Made by a program: the position numbers and the translations under genes. From Voacanga thouarsii (Eukaryota; Streptophyta; Magnoliopsida; Gentianales; Apocynaceae), in contig JANUWF010001281.1 in NCBI GenBank assembly GCA_026120185.1, forward strand, positions 744,001 through 808,000: 64,000 nucleotides of DNA. The letters are read 5' to 3'. Positions 1 to 11,659 of this stretch are shown here, one piece after another (position 1 is the first letter of the stretch; every line of letters starts with the position of its first letter). Under the pieces are notes generated by a model. That model ran no database searches. It was not told the origin of the DNA and saw only the letters and a program-made list of their open reading frames with translations.

Positions 1-9
1 GTGGAAGTT
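1..9 (+). other. Polypurine tract remnant of a copia element
   Basis: The nine bases before the LTR match the bases before the 3' LTR of the complete related element at 39409-39417 at 8 of 9 positions. This means the LTR that follows is the 3' LTR of an element whose internal part lies left of the window, not a solo LTR. Confidence 0.6.
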
Positions 10-1717
10 TGTTAGTGTTATGCCCAAAAGGCAATCACATGTAGTTTGTATATTGTACATTAATTTAATAATACAAGACATTATTTATCTTTTAGTTTGT
101 TTTATTTATGCTTTCGTGTGAATATAACTGTTAGATAAAGTCCCAAGTGCAACACCGTGTTGAGAAAATCATGATAGAAATCATGATGTGAGGTTTCTAC
201 TATACTGGATAGTGTTCATACTTAAATTATCCCTAATCTAGTATTAACGAGATAGGACATCATTAATGCATTAAGACTAACATGTGTTATACTTTCTGAT
301 TTGATCAGGCAGCGGTTCTCACATCCGTGAGTATTGTGATACTCAAAGTTAACACATAGATGCTTGTTACTTGAACAAATACATTGGATGACCTAATTAT
401 AAGATAATCACATGGATAACTATTTAGTGCCATTGATAGAATTTTATTATAGCAAACGTGCAAGTATCCTTAGACTTGAGATCTCTAAGATACTTTGTTT
501 ATTGAGCATTGTACTTTGATTCTAATCTTTGGAGTCAGATCGAGGGCCGCCTATAAGATAGATATTGGGTACAATGTGAAGTAAACGAAAGTAGTTGAGA
601 GTATCAATAAAGGATTCACCACTCTTAATAGTATAGGCAAATATCTCATGGCCACTTATAGGAATCACTACTCGAGAAGTCCTTGACCAAGGTGATTGTG
701 TATTAGAAATAGTTCCAATTGAAATATATGATAAGTAATGGATTCTGGGAACAAGTATGAAAATATTCAGGTCAGAATTAATTAATATTCTAGACGGAGT
801 TGGTACTAATTCTATACTCCAAACCGAATGGGATATTGTATGGTGAAATGAGTTTATTGTACTGCTGTTTGCTATTGAAAAGTTCATGTCAAGCCACTTG
901 ACTTTCTGGACTTTTGGGTAGTTATGATGTGTTGCTAGATGTCGCTCATGATCTGCTGAATATAGATTTATTAATTAGAGAATTCATAAATCAATCTCAT
1001 TTAGAATTAATAAGTTAATACTAATTATCAAGGGTTATTAATCCAAAAGATGTTTAGATTAATTCATATTTTGTTACCAATAGACCAGGAAACCTAATAG
1101 ATCACACACAATAAAGGTTTGAGTACTCAATATATTATTTGATAATATTATGAAATTAATTGTGAGAAGAAAATAATCTTATGGGTGAATTATAAATTTG
1201 TTACAATTCATGAGCCTAATTGCGATTATATGAACTTCAAGGATTTAATTGTATTTAATTAAACATTGAAGGACTTAGTTGTAATTAGTTAAAATCATAA
1301 AACCTATAGAAAATAGGAAAAATGTTTTCCTTAATATATATACACAGAAAGAGGTTCTATGGGTGTCGTCCTCTTCCTTTTTCTTCTCTAATTAAAACTG
1401 TAGTCGCTATATTGTTCTACTAGTACAGAACTAAGTAGTTTTTTTGTGAGTTCTCAAATCCTTGTGTGGATTGCAGCTACAGGGAGCCGTACACTTGGAC
1501 GATCGTGGTAAGCCTTGTTTCGAACAAGCAATAGACACTTGTTGGATCGAGTCATCAGAGTAGCACAAAAGAAGGAAATTTTGAATTGCTGAGACGACAT
1601 CGAAGGTATTTTCCTTACCTTTATTTTGATCTGTAATTGGCATATAAGTGATCTTGAGAGGTTATCTCGAGTTTTATTTCTGCTACATAATCTGATTACA
1701 TGCTGAGATAACTAACA
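10..1717 (+). mobile_element. 3' LTR of a Ty1/copia element (family A)
   Basis: The sequence starts TGTTAGTG and ends CTAACA. It aligns along its whole length with the LTRs at 31996-33697 and 39418-41133, but clearly diverged by eye, so it is an older member of the same family. It carries no ORF of interest. The five bases after it, GTAAC, should be the target duplication, but the partner is outside the window. It lies 57 bp inside intron 2 of the DPB2 gene, in the opposite orientation. Confidence 0.85.
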
Positions 1718-1774
1718 GTAACTATGAAAATAAATAAATCAAAGAAATTGGCAATTTTGTAAATTTTTCCTTAC

Positions 1775-2234
1775 TCGTAAAAGATTTTCTTAACAGGATT
1801 ATAACAAAATTTCAAAACATCAAAAGGATTAATGATATGGAGAGCAGAATCCCCAAATCCAACAGAAGCACAACTAGGGTTTTCCTCAACAGCCTTTGCA
1901 GCTTCCAGTAAATTACTTTCTACTTTAGACACTGCCTCTTTATCCATAATCGAAGATTTCACTGCCGCCAAAAGTTACAAAAAAGCAAACCAGGCATGGG
2001 ATAATCAATTTTTCTCTGATACTTAATAAGTTTCAATAAAAAAGTAAGATGGAAGTTTTGTGGAAGGTTACAGGAGAGGTAGTGGAGGTCGTCGATGAGG
2101 ATGTCAAGGGCGTCGTCTACGTTATCAGGAAACTGATCAACGAAAGAGAGGATTTCAGTTAGGGCTTCCACTTGCAATGTGTAGCCTCTCATTTTGAATC
2201 TTCTTTGCACTTTTTGCCTCAATAAATTGTTCAT
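1775..2234 (-). CDS. DPB2: DNA polymerase epsilon subunit B, first two exons (partial)
   Basis: The protein is the B subunit of the replicative DNA polymerase epsilon, a nuclear subunit that joins the catalytic chain to the CMG helicase. Exon 1 is 2072-2234, from the ATG at 2234 (MNNLLRQKVQRRFKMRGYTL). It ends at a GTAACC donor, with a 110-bp intron 1962-2071. Exon 2 is 1775-1961, opening after a CAG acceptor with LKSSIMDKEAV and ending ...NPVKKIFYE before GTAAGG. Exon 1 ends one base into a codon and exon 2 restores the frame, giving about 116 residues of the family's N-terminal domain. The FKMRGYTL and EENPSC stretches are how I recognised it. Intron 2 begins at 1774 and is cut by a copia LTR ending at 1717. 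Whether the rest of the gene lies beyond that element is not visible, so it may be an intact gene with a long intron or a broken copy. No stop or frameshift is present in the two exons. Confidence 0.82.
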
Positions 2235-2371
2235 TTTTCCCCTTTTTCTTGATTTTCCAGAAATTCCTTTGTTTTTTATACTGCTCATAATTGAAACAAA
2301 GAGATTTGTCTTAGGGTGAGAGCAAGAGATAGTATAAGAGACAGAGAAGAGAGACAGCCAACCATTGTGGA

Positions 2372-2590
2372 TAGAAATAGCAATGGGGTCGGGCCAGGCC
2401 AAGAAATAGAAATCTTGGCCCCTCACCCCGCATCCCCCTATTCCTCCTTGTTCCTACCCCATCTCCAACACGGAAAATGGTGTTGGGGACAAAATAATCC
2501 CTAACCCTAGCCCGGTTGGAAAGCGGGGCTCCTGCTGGGCCTAATAGGGAATCAGGTGCCCAACAAGGAATTAGGCCTAAAATTCTCCAA
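2372..2590. mobile_element. Degenerate GC-rich hAT-like fragment
   Basis: The left end TAGAAATAGCAAT followed by GGGGTCGGGCC resembles the reverse complement of the right end of the better preserved element at 20160-20983. The next ~170 bases keep the same order of GC-rich blocks. The right end and target duplication are not clear. It lies just upstream of the DPB2 start. Confidence 0.4.
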
Positions 2591-2599
2591 TGGGCCCAA

Positions 2600-4039
2600 G
2601 AGAAAGAGGAATACACAAGAAAATCAACTGTAAGTTGCATAAAGACAACATATGTCGAAACCCAAATCAAAGAAAGATAACAATCTATTCAAATGAGGTT
2701 CATCAGTATATAGAGATTCATAGCACTAAAAGTAACTATAAACATAGCAAATGGTACATTGGAAGACAAGTTCTCTTGCTTACTCTCATCGAAGCCTCAC
2801 AACCAAAATTTGGTTGACATATACCACACTATTTAAACAAAAAACTCTCAAGAACAAGACTAAATTATTTCACTGCTTCGTCAAAATGTAACAATAATGT
2901 TAATATCATTACTGGACTTGCGCATAGAACATATTGTCCACTACAGTAGTCCTATAGATTTTCCTTTTTCAATATCAGCACAAGTTTTGATAGCTTCCAA
3001 AACATAATTTGGCGCTGAAGTTAGGGAACATCTCTAAAATTTCCACTAACCCATAGTAGTATAAAAAATCACTAACCCAGCTTAAATTTTAACCACCTCA
3101 AACTGGTTGCATGGTTCGATACTGCGGAGAAATAATCAAATTAGTAAATAGAACCCTTAAAAGACTTTGTAATTACCACATAGCATAGATAATAGAAAAA
3201 CCCAACCTCTAAAACAGAACGATCAAGGGCATTGTGATTCCTGATAATCAACGTTCAAACTAGGGGAAAAATCAATGTTCCCTAATAAATCACGTTCGGT
3301 TTCCACGTCGACAGGGGAAGGCAAATGCTGACCCGTATCGACAGCTATGATAGAGATAGGGAAGAGTGAAAACCGGTACAAGAACTAGAGAGAGAGGAAA
3401 ATCAACTCATTGTGAGAGAAGAAAGTTGCTGCTGGTGGTGAGTGATACTCTGAGGAGAGCTGCCGGCCGCATGTACAATGAACGGATAAAGTCCAAGACG
3501 TTTAGAAGGAGAGCTGCGGGCCCGTGGCGGGCTCCAGAAAGAAGATAGGGGTTTTACTTTTTTTTTCTTTTGAATTTTTTTATTAAAAATATTTTTTTAA
3601 TACAAGGACATTATGTTTTAAAATTTTATTTATTAAAAAAATTATGTTATTATTTAGTGAAACTATATTATAAAAAGAAACAAGATTATTAATATTATAA
3701 TATATTAAGATGATTAATATGAATAAAATTATATAAATTAATATTTAAATTACTATTTCATTGAAATTAATAATTTTGTTCAATAAAATAGTAATTTAAG
3801 GATTAATTTTTTATATACTTTTATACAATATTATTTTATATTATTCATTCATTCTTATAATTTATAATTTAAAATTATAATTATTTATTATATTTTAAAT
3901 TTTGATAATATATATTTACATACTAATTATATATATATATATATATTTTATGTATATATAAAAAATAATAAGAATATAAACTTTAGGTTTAACTTTCAAA
4001 GTATTCGTATTAACTATGAATCAAAAATGTTTTTGTAAC

Positions 4040-4091
<52 letters not shown>

Positions 4092-4376
4092 ATATATTAG
4101 TACTTGAAAATTTGTCCGTTCAATATTATGAGGTTTCTTATCATATTGTCTTGTTTTATCAAAATTATCGAAATAACATCTATAACGAGCATAAGATAGA
4201 GAGAAATCATTTAGAAAATTTTATATAGATATCTTACATATATTCAAAAAGTATAATATAGCATAATTTTAAAAATTAAGGGTCCAATATGCTTTCGTTC
4301 CAGTTTTCCATTTTGACTGAAATTATCCCGATATTCGATGAGACTTTTTCTGAGCATTACAGCTCCAAATTAATTA
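2600..4376. other. Non-coding stretch, AT-rich, no gene recognised
   Basis: No convincing ORF. 2900-3030 on the minus strand has a short open segment after a CTTCAG acceptor (APNYVLEAIKTCADIEKGKS) that might be an exon of an unidentified gene. 3300-3545 is GC-richer, like a 5' untranslated region. From 3550 the sequence is extremely AT-rich, with a (TA)n microsatellite at about 4040-4085. Confidence 0.5.
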
Positions 4377-4458
4377 GGGAAATTCTTACATGAATCCAAT
4401 GCACGGCCCTACTTGTGCACCGGGTGGACCCAAGCACCTTCATAGCTTGACACTTGTC
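4377..4458 (+). repeat. Left terminal inverted repeat of the MULE
   Basis: Begins GGGAAATTCTTACATGAA and pairs with 9939-10020 in inverted orientation over ~80 bp. Long TIRs of this size are typical of Mutator-like elements. Confidence 0.8.
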
Positions 4459-5376
4459 ATTTCAAAAATCATTTTTTAGGTATTTTCTTATTTTTCTTAT
4501 TTTTCCAACCCAACTCTGATTAACTACGGTTGTCAAAATGCTAAGAATCATACCATCATGCCTTAGCCATTCCTCTTTCTTTCTCTACTCTGAACCACCC
4601 TAACCCTCTTGGACACACTCTCTCTATCTCTCTACTCTGTACCACCACCACCACCCACGCGCAGACTCTTTCTCTCTACTCTGTACCACCACCACCGACC
4701 CACAGAAATCACAGTCTGCTTGATACACTAGAACCACCTACCCCCTCCTCCATCTGACCCCTTCCTCTACCATTGCAAAATTTTCTCTTCTGAATGGCAA
4801 GATTTTCTCATCAGTGGCTTAGATTTGAACTCGTCGGCCACTTTTCTACACTCACATCTAAACAAGATCTAAGCTCCGCGTTCAGATGCCGTTCAAAGGG
4901 CAAGATCTAGGCTCTAACAAAGACCGCTTAGATCTAAACCCATCAGTGGCTCTTCTACTTCTATTTTTATCTTGGGCTGCTTAAATCATAGCCGCACTCC
5001 CTCGAGCTAGCACTCCACCTTCATTCTGTCTCTTGTTCCTGTTGGTGCTCTGGACAACACCAATCAAATTGAGCTCAAGTCGGAGTGATCTACTTTTAGG
5101 TTCTTGGCTAGTGCGTGTTTTGCAGCTATAAGGTATGGTCTCAAGCTATGTATTTTGCATTCCGAAATTCTTCGAGTTGTGATTTGATTTTGCCAATCAA
5201 ATGGATTGCTATATTTATTTTTGGGATTCCTTTTTTGTTTAGAAATAATAAGATACATCATCTTTATCTTTAGGGAAGGAAGAAAACATAGGGAGAGTCT
5301 TGGGTTGTGTTATCTTAAGCCTGAATGAGAATGAAATTGCATTTCTAATTGATGCTTCTTATATTGTATTTTGCAG

Positions 5377-5523
5377 GATGAATCGCAGGACTATATAAAG
5401 AGGCAGCAGCTTCGAGAATTAGCCATGCTAAATTCCAATTTTAGAGAGGAGAGTCCTAGACCTAGTGGCAGTGTCTCGCCCTTTAATACTAGTGGAATGA
5501 AACGCCCAAAAGCAGGGCGCTGA
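5377..5523 (+). pseudogene. Captured last exon of a QUAKING/SPIN1-like KH-domain RNA-binding protein
   Basis: After a TTTTGCAG acceptor the frame stays open for 48 residues ([20 protein letters not shown], then [22 protein letters not shown]) and ends in TGA. This matches the C-terminal tail of plant STAR/QKI-type KH-domain proteins, which end in a QLRELAMLN...SPFN.SGMKR.K.GR pattern. The KH domain itself would be in upstream exons, and I do not find it in the ~1 kb between the TIR and this exon. The following ~150 bases may be the captured 3' untranslated region. I infer a fragment moved by the MULE rather than a working gene. Confidence 0.75.
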
Positions 5524-6044
5524 GACTTGTTTATCTGCTGCATTTGAAGTGATTTGATCTATCCTCTAATCCAGGAGCCATGACTCATCGATTCTTGGAC
5601 ATGACTCCCATTATAGCTCATATTTGCATAGCTGCCAAGGCAAAATATATGACAATAGAGACAAGGGCTTTTAGGTAAAGTTTTTTTTTTTTTTAGGGGG
5701 GGGTGGGCTGGGACTTCTTTCGGTTTTGGGTTATTTAAACGAGAGAAAAATAGAAACAGGAGGGGGAAGGAGAAACAGAAGTTGGTTTTTTTTTTTCCTC
5801 TTTTTACATAGTTGGGGTTTTGAAATAGGTTTCGTCAGAAGTCATCAGTTGTGGTAAGCTTCATTCATTGGATTTATTCTTGTGTCAATATTTATAGTGT
5901 GAAATATATGATCATTAAATATTATTTGGTTCAGCATAAACTCTGAAGTGGGTTTTGAAGTTTTGTAGGTGTATTCTATTGTTCTATAATATTCATACTG
6001 GATAGTATTACTTGAGAGGTACATATATGTTTGTTTGAATGTAG

Positions 6045-6188
6045 GATGTGTTGGCCAGATTTGGAAGAATGTAGTGGTTTGTCCCTTCCATTTAGAGATG
6101 TTTATAGCCTTTCCACCAGGTAAACCGCGAGATGTTGTACATCATGAGCATTTATATTACCTTGTCCGTCTTGGAGTCGAAGTAAATG
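6045..6188 (+). other. Possible captured internal exon, unrecognised
   Basis: An open segment lies between a GTAG acceptor and a GTAAGA donor and encodes about 48 residues, including FIAFPPGKPRDVVHHEHLYY and LVRLGVEVN. The splice signals and composition look exonic, but I do not recognise the family. It may belong to the same captured gene as the viroplasmin-like exon at 6923. Confidence 0.35.
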
Positions 6189-6922
6189 GTAAGATATGTG
6201 ACGTAGAATTAAGAATTGAATTTGTAACTTTATGAGGTATAATTATTTACATATTCATTCTTTGTTACCATGATATATACCTCGAGAGTTGGGGGTTTAT
6301 AAATTTATTATTTTAAGGGAGTGGGGATGTAATGGTAACAATCATCAAATTGCTTCTATTTGAATTATCTTTGCTTCTTGAAAGTCCAGAGAAGAAGGTA
6401 ATGGGGTTTATCATTAAATGTGTTAGTTGCTACATCACTCTTTGGATCTGAAAATTTGGAATGGCGTTTCTGAGCGATCACCGACTACTACGTCGTCTCT
6501 TGTTCCTCTCGCGTGTTTCACATGGTGTGATGCGATGCTTGATGTTTATAGGCATGCATATTTTGATGTTGAAGCCACTTACTACTATGCCCAAAAACCA
6601 AGGAACTCTTTGATTGGTTATGTGCTTGGATATTTAGTATATACCTGCTACCACATGTGTGAAGTTGTACAAACAATGTTGTATATTCTAGTGACTTACT
6701 GCATCTTTATCTTCTTGCTTCTACCTCTTCTTAGTTGGTAAAATTGCTATCTAAAATGAAGACTATACATCTAAATAAGGGACGTAGTAGAAGGACTTGA
6801 ATTGTTGTGATACAATTATTTGGATATTTAGTGTTTGTTTAGGTATTACTATATAATATTTATTCTTCTAGACTTCTTTAATTTTTTTTTTCTTTTTTTG
6901 CATTGCAATGAATGGTACTCAG

Positions 6923-7058
6923 GAATGTTTACAAGTCATTTCCCTCTCTTCAAGAAGTGGAGAAAGCATGGACATCAAATAGTACAAGCAACAAAAAAGC
7001 AACACATACTAAGTTTGAACCTCCACAACCTCCTCTGAGATGGCTTATTCAAAAATGA
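6923..7058 (+). pseudogene. Captured terminal exon resembling a viroplasmin / RNase H1 N-terminal domain
   Basis: After a CTCAG acceptor, 44 residues read NVYKSFPSLQEVEKAW, then a Ser/Thr/Lys-rich linker, then PPQPPLRWLIQK and TGA. The VYKSFPSL.E.EKAW pattern is characteristic of the hybrid-binding 'Cauli_VI' fold, found at the N-terminus of plant RNase H1-like and related proteins. Only part of the domain is visible and no RNase H catalytic part follows. The placement inside the MULE suggests capture from a host gene. Confidence 0.42.
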
Positions 7059-7203
7059 TATCCAGAAGATGCAAAGGCTGATTTGTTGCTTCTTTTAGTA
7101 GAATGTTAAAGTTGTACTTTGCCTTTTGTACCCTAACTAATAGAGTTTAAGTATAATTCTTGCTCTACTAGAGCTTGTACTTATGATGTACTTGTGGTGT
7201 TTA

Positions 7204-7700
7204 GGGGATTTATATGTCTGATTCTTGATTTTGGAATCAATTTATGTTGAATAAGAAAATTGTTCTTGAATATTTTTGGCTTGGAGTTTTGGAAGCAATT
7301 TCTATTGTACTTGTAGTGTTTAGGGGATTTAAGCTGCATATTTTTGTTCTTCTAAGAGTAGCTGATGGTTAAGTACATCATTTTGGTTTTGGTTAAATGA
7401 GTATTGGGGATTTTTATGTCTGATTCTTGATTTTGGAAGCAATTTCTGTTGAATGAGAAAATTGTTCTTGAATATTTTTGGCTTGGGGTTTTGGAAGCAA
7501 TTTCTATTGTACTTGTGGTGTTTGGAGGATTTAAGCTGCATATTTTTGTTCTTCTGAGAATAGCTGATGGTTAAGTACATCATTTTTGTTCTAGTTAAAT
7601 GAGTATTGGGGATTTATGTCTAATTCTTGATTTTGGAAGCAATTTTCTATTGAATGAGAAAATTGTTCTTCAATATTTTTGGCTTGGAGTTTTGACTCGG
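7204..7700 (+). repeat. Tandem repeat, ~202-bp unit, about 2.4 copies
   Basis: Unit starts fall near 7204, 7405 and 7608, each beginning GGGGATTT.TATGTCT. The copies share the TTGTTCTTGAATATTTTTGGC and AAGCTGCATATTTTTGTTC blocks and differ by scattered substitutions. The last copy is cut at about 7700. Confidence 0.85.
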
Positions 7701-7739
7701 AGTTTTAGAGGGGTGACAGTGGAGATGGGATGGGGAAGA

Positions 7740-9938
7740 AGCTAATAATTAAAATAATTTACAATTGAAACAAGTCTTAATGATGATGAAATGAAACAAC
7801 ACATTCATGCACACCAACAACACATCTAAAGGAGCCAAACGAGTAACCATTCATGCACATCTTAAAGATACAAAGTCCATTACAAAGAATGAAAGAACAA
7901 GACTATAACTTCTATATCAAGTACAAGGAAAACTGTCATTAAATTTCAATTCTAGCTGTCTCTTATAGCAGTATTAGGTAGTGTATGTTCTCACATAATG
8001 CCATCAGGCTTATCAGCAATGTTCCGGTCTGTCTTCCTTCAAATACAACGTAGCACTTTCTCGGTGCCATTCCTTGCATAGATAAATGAAAAACATAAAT
8101 AAACTGACTCAAAATAAGAGGGTGTGCAACAGGAAAAGCAATCTTTTATTTACAATTATATTTTTTTAAAAATAATATATATATTAATTTTTTTGATTTT
8201 ATCCTTATCTCCTATTACCTACTTTTGATTCCATTGTCATTTAACTATAACGGCAATAGAATAATGGCAGTAGTAAAAATAAATTTACAAAAATTAATCA
8301 CTTTGACTCATATCTCTTTGCCTTTCCATGTGCCTTCCCTCATATCTCTTGTATTTCATTGCCTTCAACTTAAGTTATGGAGACTACCCAAATTGCTTTC
8401 ACTTATAATATAAAACAATTTTTTAGTAACCCAAGACAAGAATCTTGGCAAAAACAAAAAGAAGCATGCAAGATGAAAGCAAACAGAAATAGATACACAA
8501 TTCCATAAGGGTAACGTAATAACAGAATGCCTAGCTAGTGATATCTGTGAGTGAAGTCCACAACAAACTTCAGAGAGAATAAAATTGAGACGAATAAATC
8601 CTGATCTACTACATTATTGGCAATGCATTAACTAAATTCCTAAATCTCTCAGCAACCCAAAATGCTTAGGAAGTTCTGATTGCAAGCTATCAATCTCAAA
8701 AGGAACCTCCAAGGCTGTAAATTTTTTGGCTGAAAGGTTTGCAATTGTCAAAATAAACAATACAATAATATCCATAAAGCACCTTAATCAAGCTACGAGC
8801 ATATGAATCTGAACCATAGAATCCAGAAGACAAAACATAAAGTAACACAAAAATTTAGTCCAACAAGGGTTTAGCACCAACAACAAAAGAAACAAATCCA
8901 ATAATGTAGTACCCTGTAAATGACAATCAAAATACCAGTACCCCCTTGTAACATTCACTTCATTTTTCCAAGATTAGACTTAGCACTACCACCAATACTA
9001 ATTAAACAAAAATTCAACCTGAATGGCATAAATAATAGAACACTCAGTACTTGATAAGCCCACAATAAAGAATTGGCAACTTCTGTAGCTTAATCAATAA
9101 AAATACCCCAAGTTTTCATTGTTGATATTCTATTTCTACAAATTAATCATACAGAACAGAGTTCCCAGTAGAATAAAATTAAATGGCAATTTTTTTTTAT
9201 AAATTTACACAAAAAGGCCGAAACCCACATGTACCGTACAAAGAACCCGAGACCATCTTATTGAGGACCTTCAGGTTCTTCACCAGCCAACATTACAAAC
9301 TTGCCCCAAAAATATGTTCTACTTTATTAAAAAACCAAAAAAAAAAAAAAGAAACTTACCTAAGGGAATGCTGCTATGCTGGCCGTGATGAAGGGAATAC
9401 TACTATGGTGGCCGAGCTGAGCTATTGTTGCTATATAACGATTCAGTGGCGAAATCAGCTATAGAAGGGCGTCGACGAGTTTAGTGCCGAAATCAGCTGC
9501 AGAAAGGCACCGACGAGGTTAGATCTAAGAATGTGGAGCAGGGGAAGAAGGTAAAGGCGTGAGAAGGGTGGGATGGAGAGAGCCAGAGCGAGAGGAGGGG
9601 GTGGATGGTAGAGAGGAGTACTGAAGAGTGTGTTATGTGATGGCGGCAGCACACGAGAGGCATGGAAAAGTCGAGCCGGAGAAGGTGGTGCTAGCGGAAG
9701 AGACAACAGCCGAGAGGGGTACCAGCAGGAGGTAAAGACCAGAGGAGGGGGAGGAAAAGTGAGAGAGAAAAAAAGAGACAGAACAACCAAGCTCGAGGAT
9801 TGTGAGAGAGAAAGAGATATGGTGTGATGGCGGGGTATTCAAAAATTTCACAACAATAGTTAACCATGGTTAATCTAAAATTGGACAAAAGAAAAAAAAA
9901 ATTACATGAAAGCTTTTTCAATTATTTTATTTCAGGTG
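7740..9938. other. Right half of the MULE: mostly non-coding, CT/GA-rich end
   Basis: Apart from the exon candidate at 8632-8729, no coding region is recognisable. 9350-9850 is GA-rich on the plus strand (CT-rich on the minus strand), like the 5' leader of a minus-strand gene. Long frames there are low-complexity and I do not call them genes. Confidence 0.45.
8632..8729 (-). other. Possible captured terminal exon, unrecognised
   Basis: On the minus strand a TTTCAG acceptor is followed by an open frame KKFTALEVPFEIDSLQ, then SELPKHFGLLRDLGI and TAG. The 98-nt segment has coding-like composition and a proper acceptor, but I cannot name the family. It lies in the right half of the MULE, opposite in orientation to the KH fragment, which would imply a second donor gene. 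Confidence 0.35.
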
Positions 9939-10020
9939 GCCAGGTGTTGAGTTGTGAGGGTATTTGGACCCACCCAGTGCACAAGTGGGGCTGTGCACCG
10001 GGTTCATGTAAAAATTTCCC
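9939..10020 (-). repeat. Right terminal inverted repeat of the MULE
   Basis: Reverse complement begins GGGAAATTTTTACATGAA and matches 4377-4458 over about 80 bp. Confidence 0.8.
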
Positions 10021-10234
10021 AATTAAGAATCATGTAACTTCCCTAGTAGCGTCCTTTAGGATAATTCAACACTGTCTAGGTTCACTTCCTAACTCTAGAC
10101 GTAAGGTTACAAGATTAGTAGGACGATGTTCAATAGTGTTTAAAAAAAGATATAGAATGCTTTATAGAATATATAATAGATATCTACAGGGCATTCTTCA
10201 AATGTTTTATTAGAGACATGTTACAAGAGAAATT

Positions 10235-10376
10235 CACACACATATATAGAGTAGATAGATATGTATGTATGTATATACACACACATACTAAATTATATTT
10301 ATAATGTATAATATATATATATATATTTATATATACACACATACATACACATATACTAAATTATATTTATAATGTA

Positions 10377-10409
<33 letters not shown>

Positions 10410-10480
10410 CACACATACATACACATATACTAAATTATATTTATAATGTATAGTGTGTGTATACATACACAACATATATT
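10235..10480. repeat. AT-rich microsatellite and ~70-bp tandem repeat
   Basis: The block ACTAAATTATATTTATAATG occurs three times (near 10288, 10354, 10428). Between copies are (TA)n and CA-rich runs of variable length. The array abuts the hAT-like fragment at 10497. Confidence 0.8.
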
Positions 10481-10496
10481 ACTGTATACATAATCG

Positions 10497-10674
10497 AGAT
10501 GGGACAAGACTGGGCAGGGCGGGTTGGGGATCATGCAATCCGCATCCCCCACTCGGCCTCGCCTAGTGAGCTGAGATATGAAGCCAACCCATGTCCCCAT
10601 CTCTACTTAAATCAGAGAATCTCTGACCCTATTGGTTCAGGTCCCAAATTTAAACGGAAAAATTATCATCCCTA
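10497..10674. mobile_element. hAT-like fragment with one terminal repeat
   Basis: The right end AATTATCATCCCTA is the inverted form of the TAGGGATGGCAAT end of the element at 20160. The internal GC-rich sequence (GGGCAGGGCGGGTTGGGGATCATGCAATCC) resembles that element too. No left end is visible; it may have been lost in the adjoining AT repeat. Confidence 0.5.
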
Positions 10675-11659
10675 GATTTATCCTTTATGCTAGATCTAGG
10701 TGTGTGAGGGAAAGATGTAGGAAACGCAATGCTTGTTTCCCCCCCATTATCCTACCCAATTGCAGTTTCCCAAGGCATGTGTGCTTATTTGGTGGAGTGA
10801 AACACACCCTATCATATTATAATTGGATTAGGATTCTTCCTAATCCAGAACTTCTATTTAATTTAAAATAATTATAATTTAAATTATTTTCATTTCTCAA
10901 AACTTGTCATGTGCCCATAACACATTATATTCTTTCTTTTTCATCCCAGTTGAGCTCTATCTTGACTTCGCATATTTTATAATTTTTTTATATTCAAACA
11001 AATCCATCTCAAAATAATTACTATCTAATTACGCTCTAAGAGTTGCTAGTTGAACTTGATTTATGTAAGATTCAAAGTATCGAAAGCCTCGCATTCATCC
11101 ATGACTTTTATGGTAAGGCTTGGGTTCTCTTTAATTTTTTGTCATCGGGTAATCCGAGCTCAAATTGGAAGTCACTAGGCATTAGAGTAGTTAGGATTGA
11201 GATAAATTTTGAAATTTATTATGGTCATACATATCTAGCACAAAAAATTGGTGCATGGGGATGCTTATCTTTAGATAAATTGATGATCAAGTGATTGTTT
11301 GAAATTTTAATAAGTGAATGGATTGATATAACTTTGTTAAAAAAAAAAAAAAAAAACCCATTTGACCCATTGTATCCATTTGAAATTTCATAGAATTTAG
11401 CTTATAATATGATTACTTTTTATCTGGTATGATTTTTTAGCTACTGATTCAGGCCTTTAATCTGATGACTATGAAGTTGGAGGAGATAGAGTTTACCACA
11501 AGCGTTGAACTGGAACTAAAGATCAACAATTCTATAGCCTTGAATTCAAGGTTAGAATTTAGAACTCATACGCCATGGACTGGTTTTGTAGTTTGAGACT
11601 GGATTTACAATTAGGTTTTGCAAGGAAATGCCAACTATTTTGTCAATGTCTGGTTACAC
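10675..11659. other. Non-coding stretch
   Basis: No recognisable gene or element. It contains a poly-A run at about 11339-11357 and AT-rich unique-looking sequence. Confidence 0.5.

Larger units (their letters stand above)
4377..10020. mobile_element. Mutator-like element with long TIRs carrying host gene pieces (Pack-MULE)
   Basis: The two ends are inverted copies of each other over about 80 bp: 4377-4458, and 9939-10020 reverse complemented. Both start GGGAAATT.TTACATGAA and share ACTTGTGCAC and GGGTGG blocks. About four in five bases agree and nearly all differences are transitions. The flanks AATTAATTA and AATTAAGAA are a possible but weak 9-bp target duplication (7 of 9). No transposase is recognisable. 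Inside are a terminal exon of a KH-domain gene (5377-5523), a viroplasmin-like exon (6923-7058), a 202-bp tandem repeat (7204-7700), a minus-strand terminal-exon candidate (8632-8729) and CT-rich 5'-leader-like sequence at both ends (4560-4760; 9530-9850). This is the composition expected of a non-autonomous Pack-MULE. Confidence 0.75.

Noticed and set aside
2900..3030. Minus-strand PPR-like exon (EAIKTCADIEKGKS)
   Set aside because: Only about 20 residues resemble coding sequence and no adjoining exon or repeat units are found.
4016..4228. 70-residue plus-strand ORF
   Set aside because: Tyr/Ile repeats from a (TA)n microsatellite.
9455..9921. Several overlapping minus-strand ORFs of 70-110 residues
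   Set aside because: Low-complexity Leu/Pro/Ser/Phe sequence from a CT-rich leader-like tract inside the MULE; several frames are open at once, and no conserved motif.
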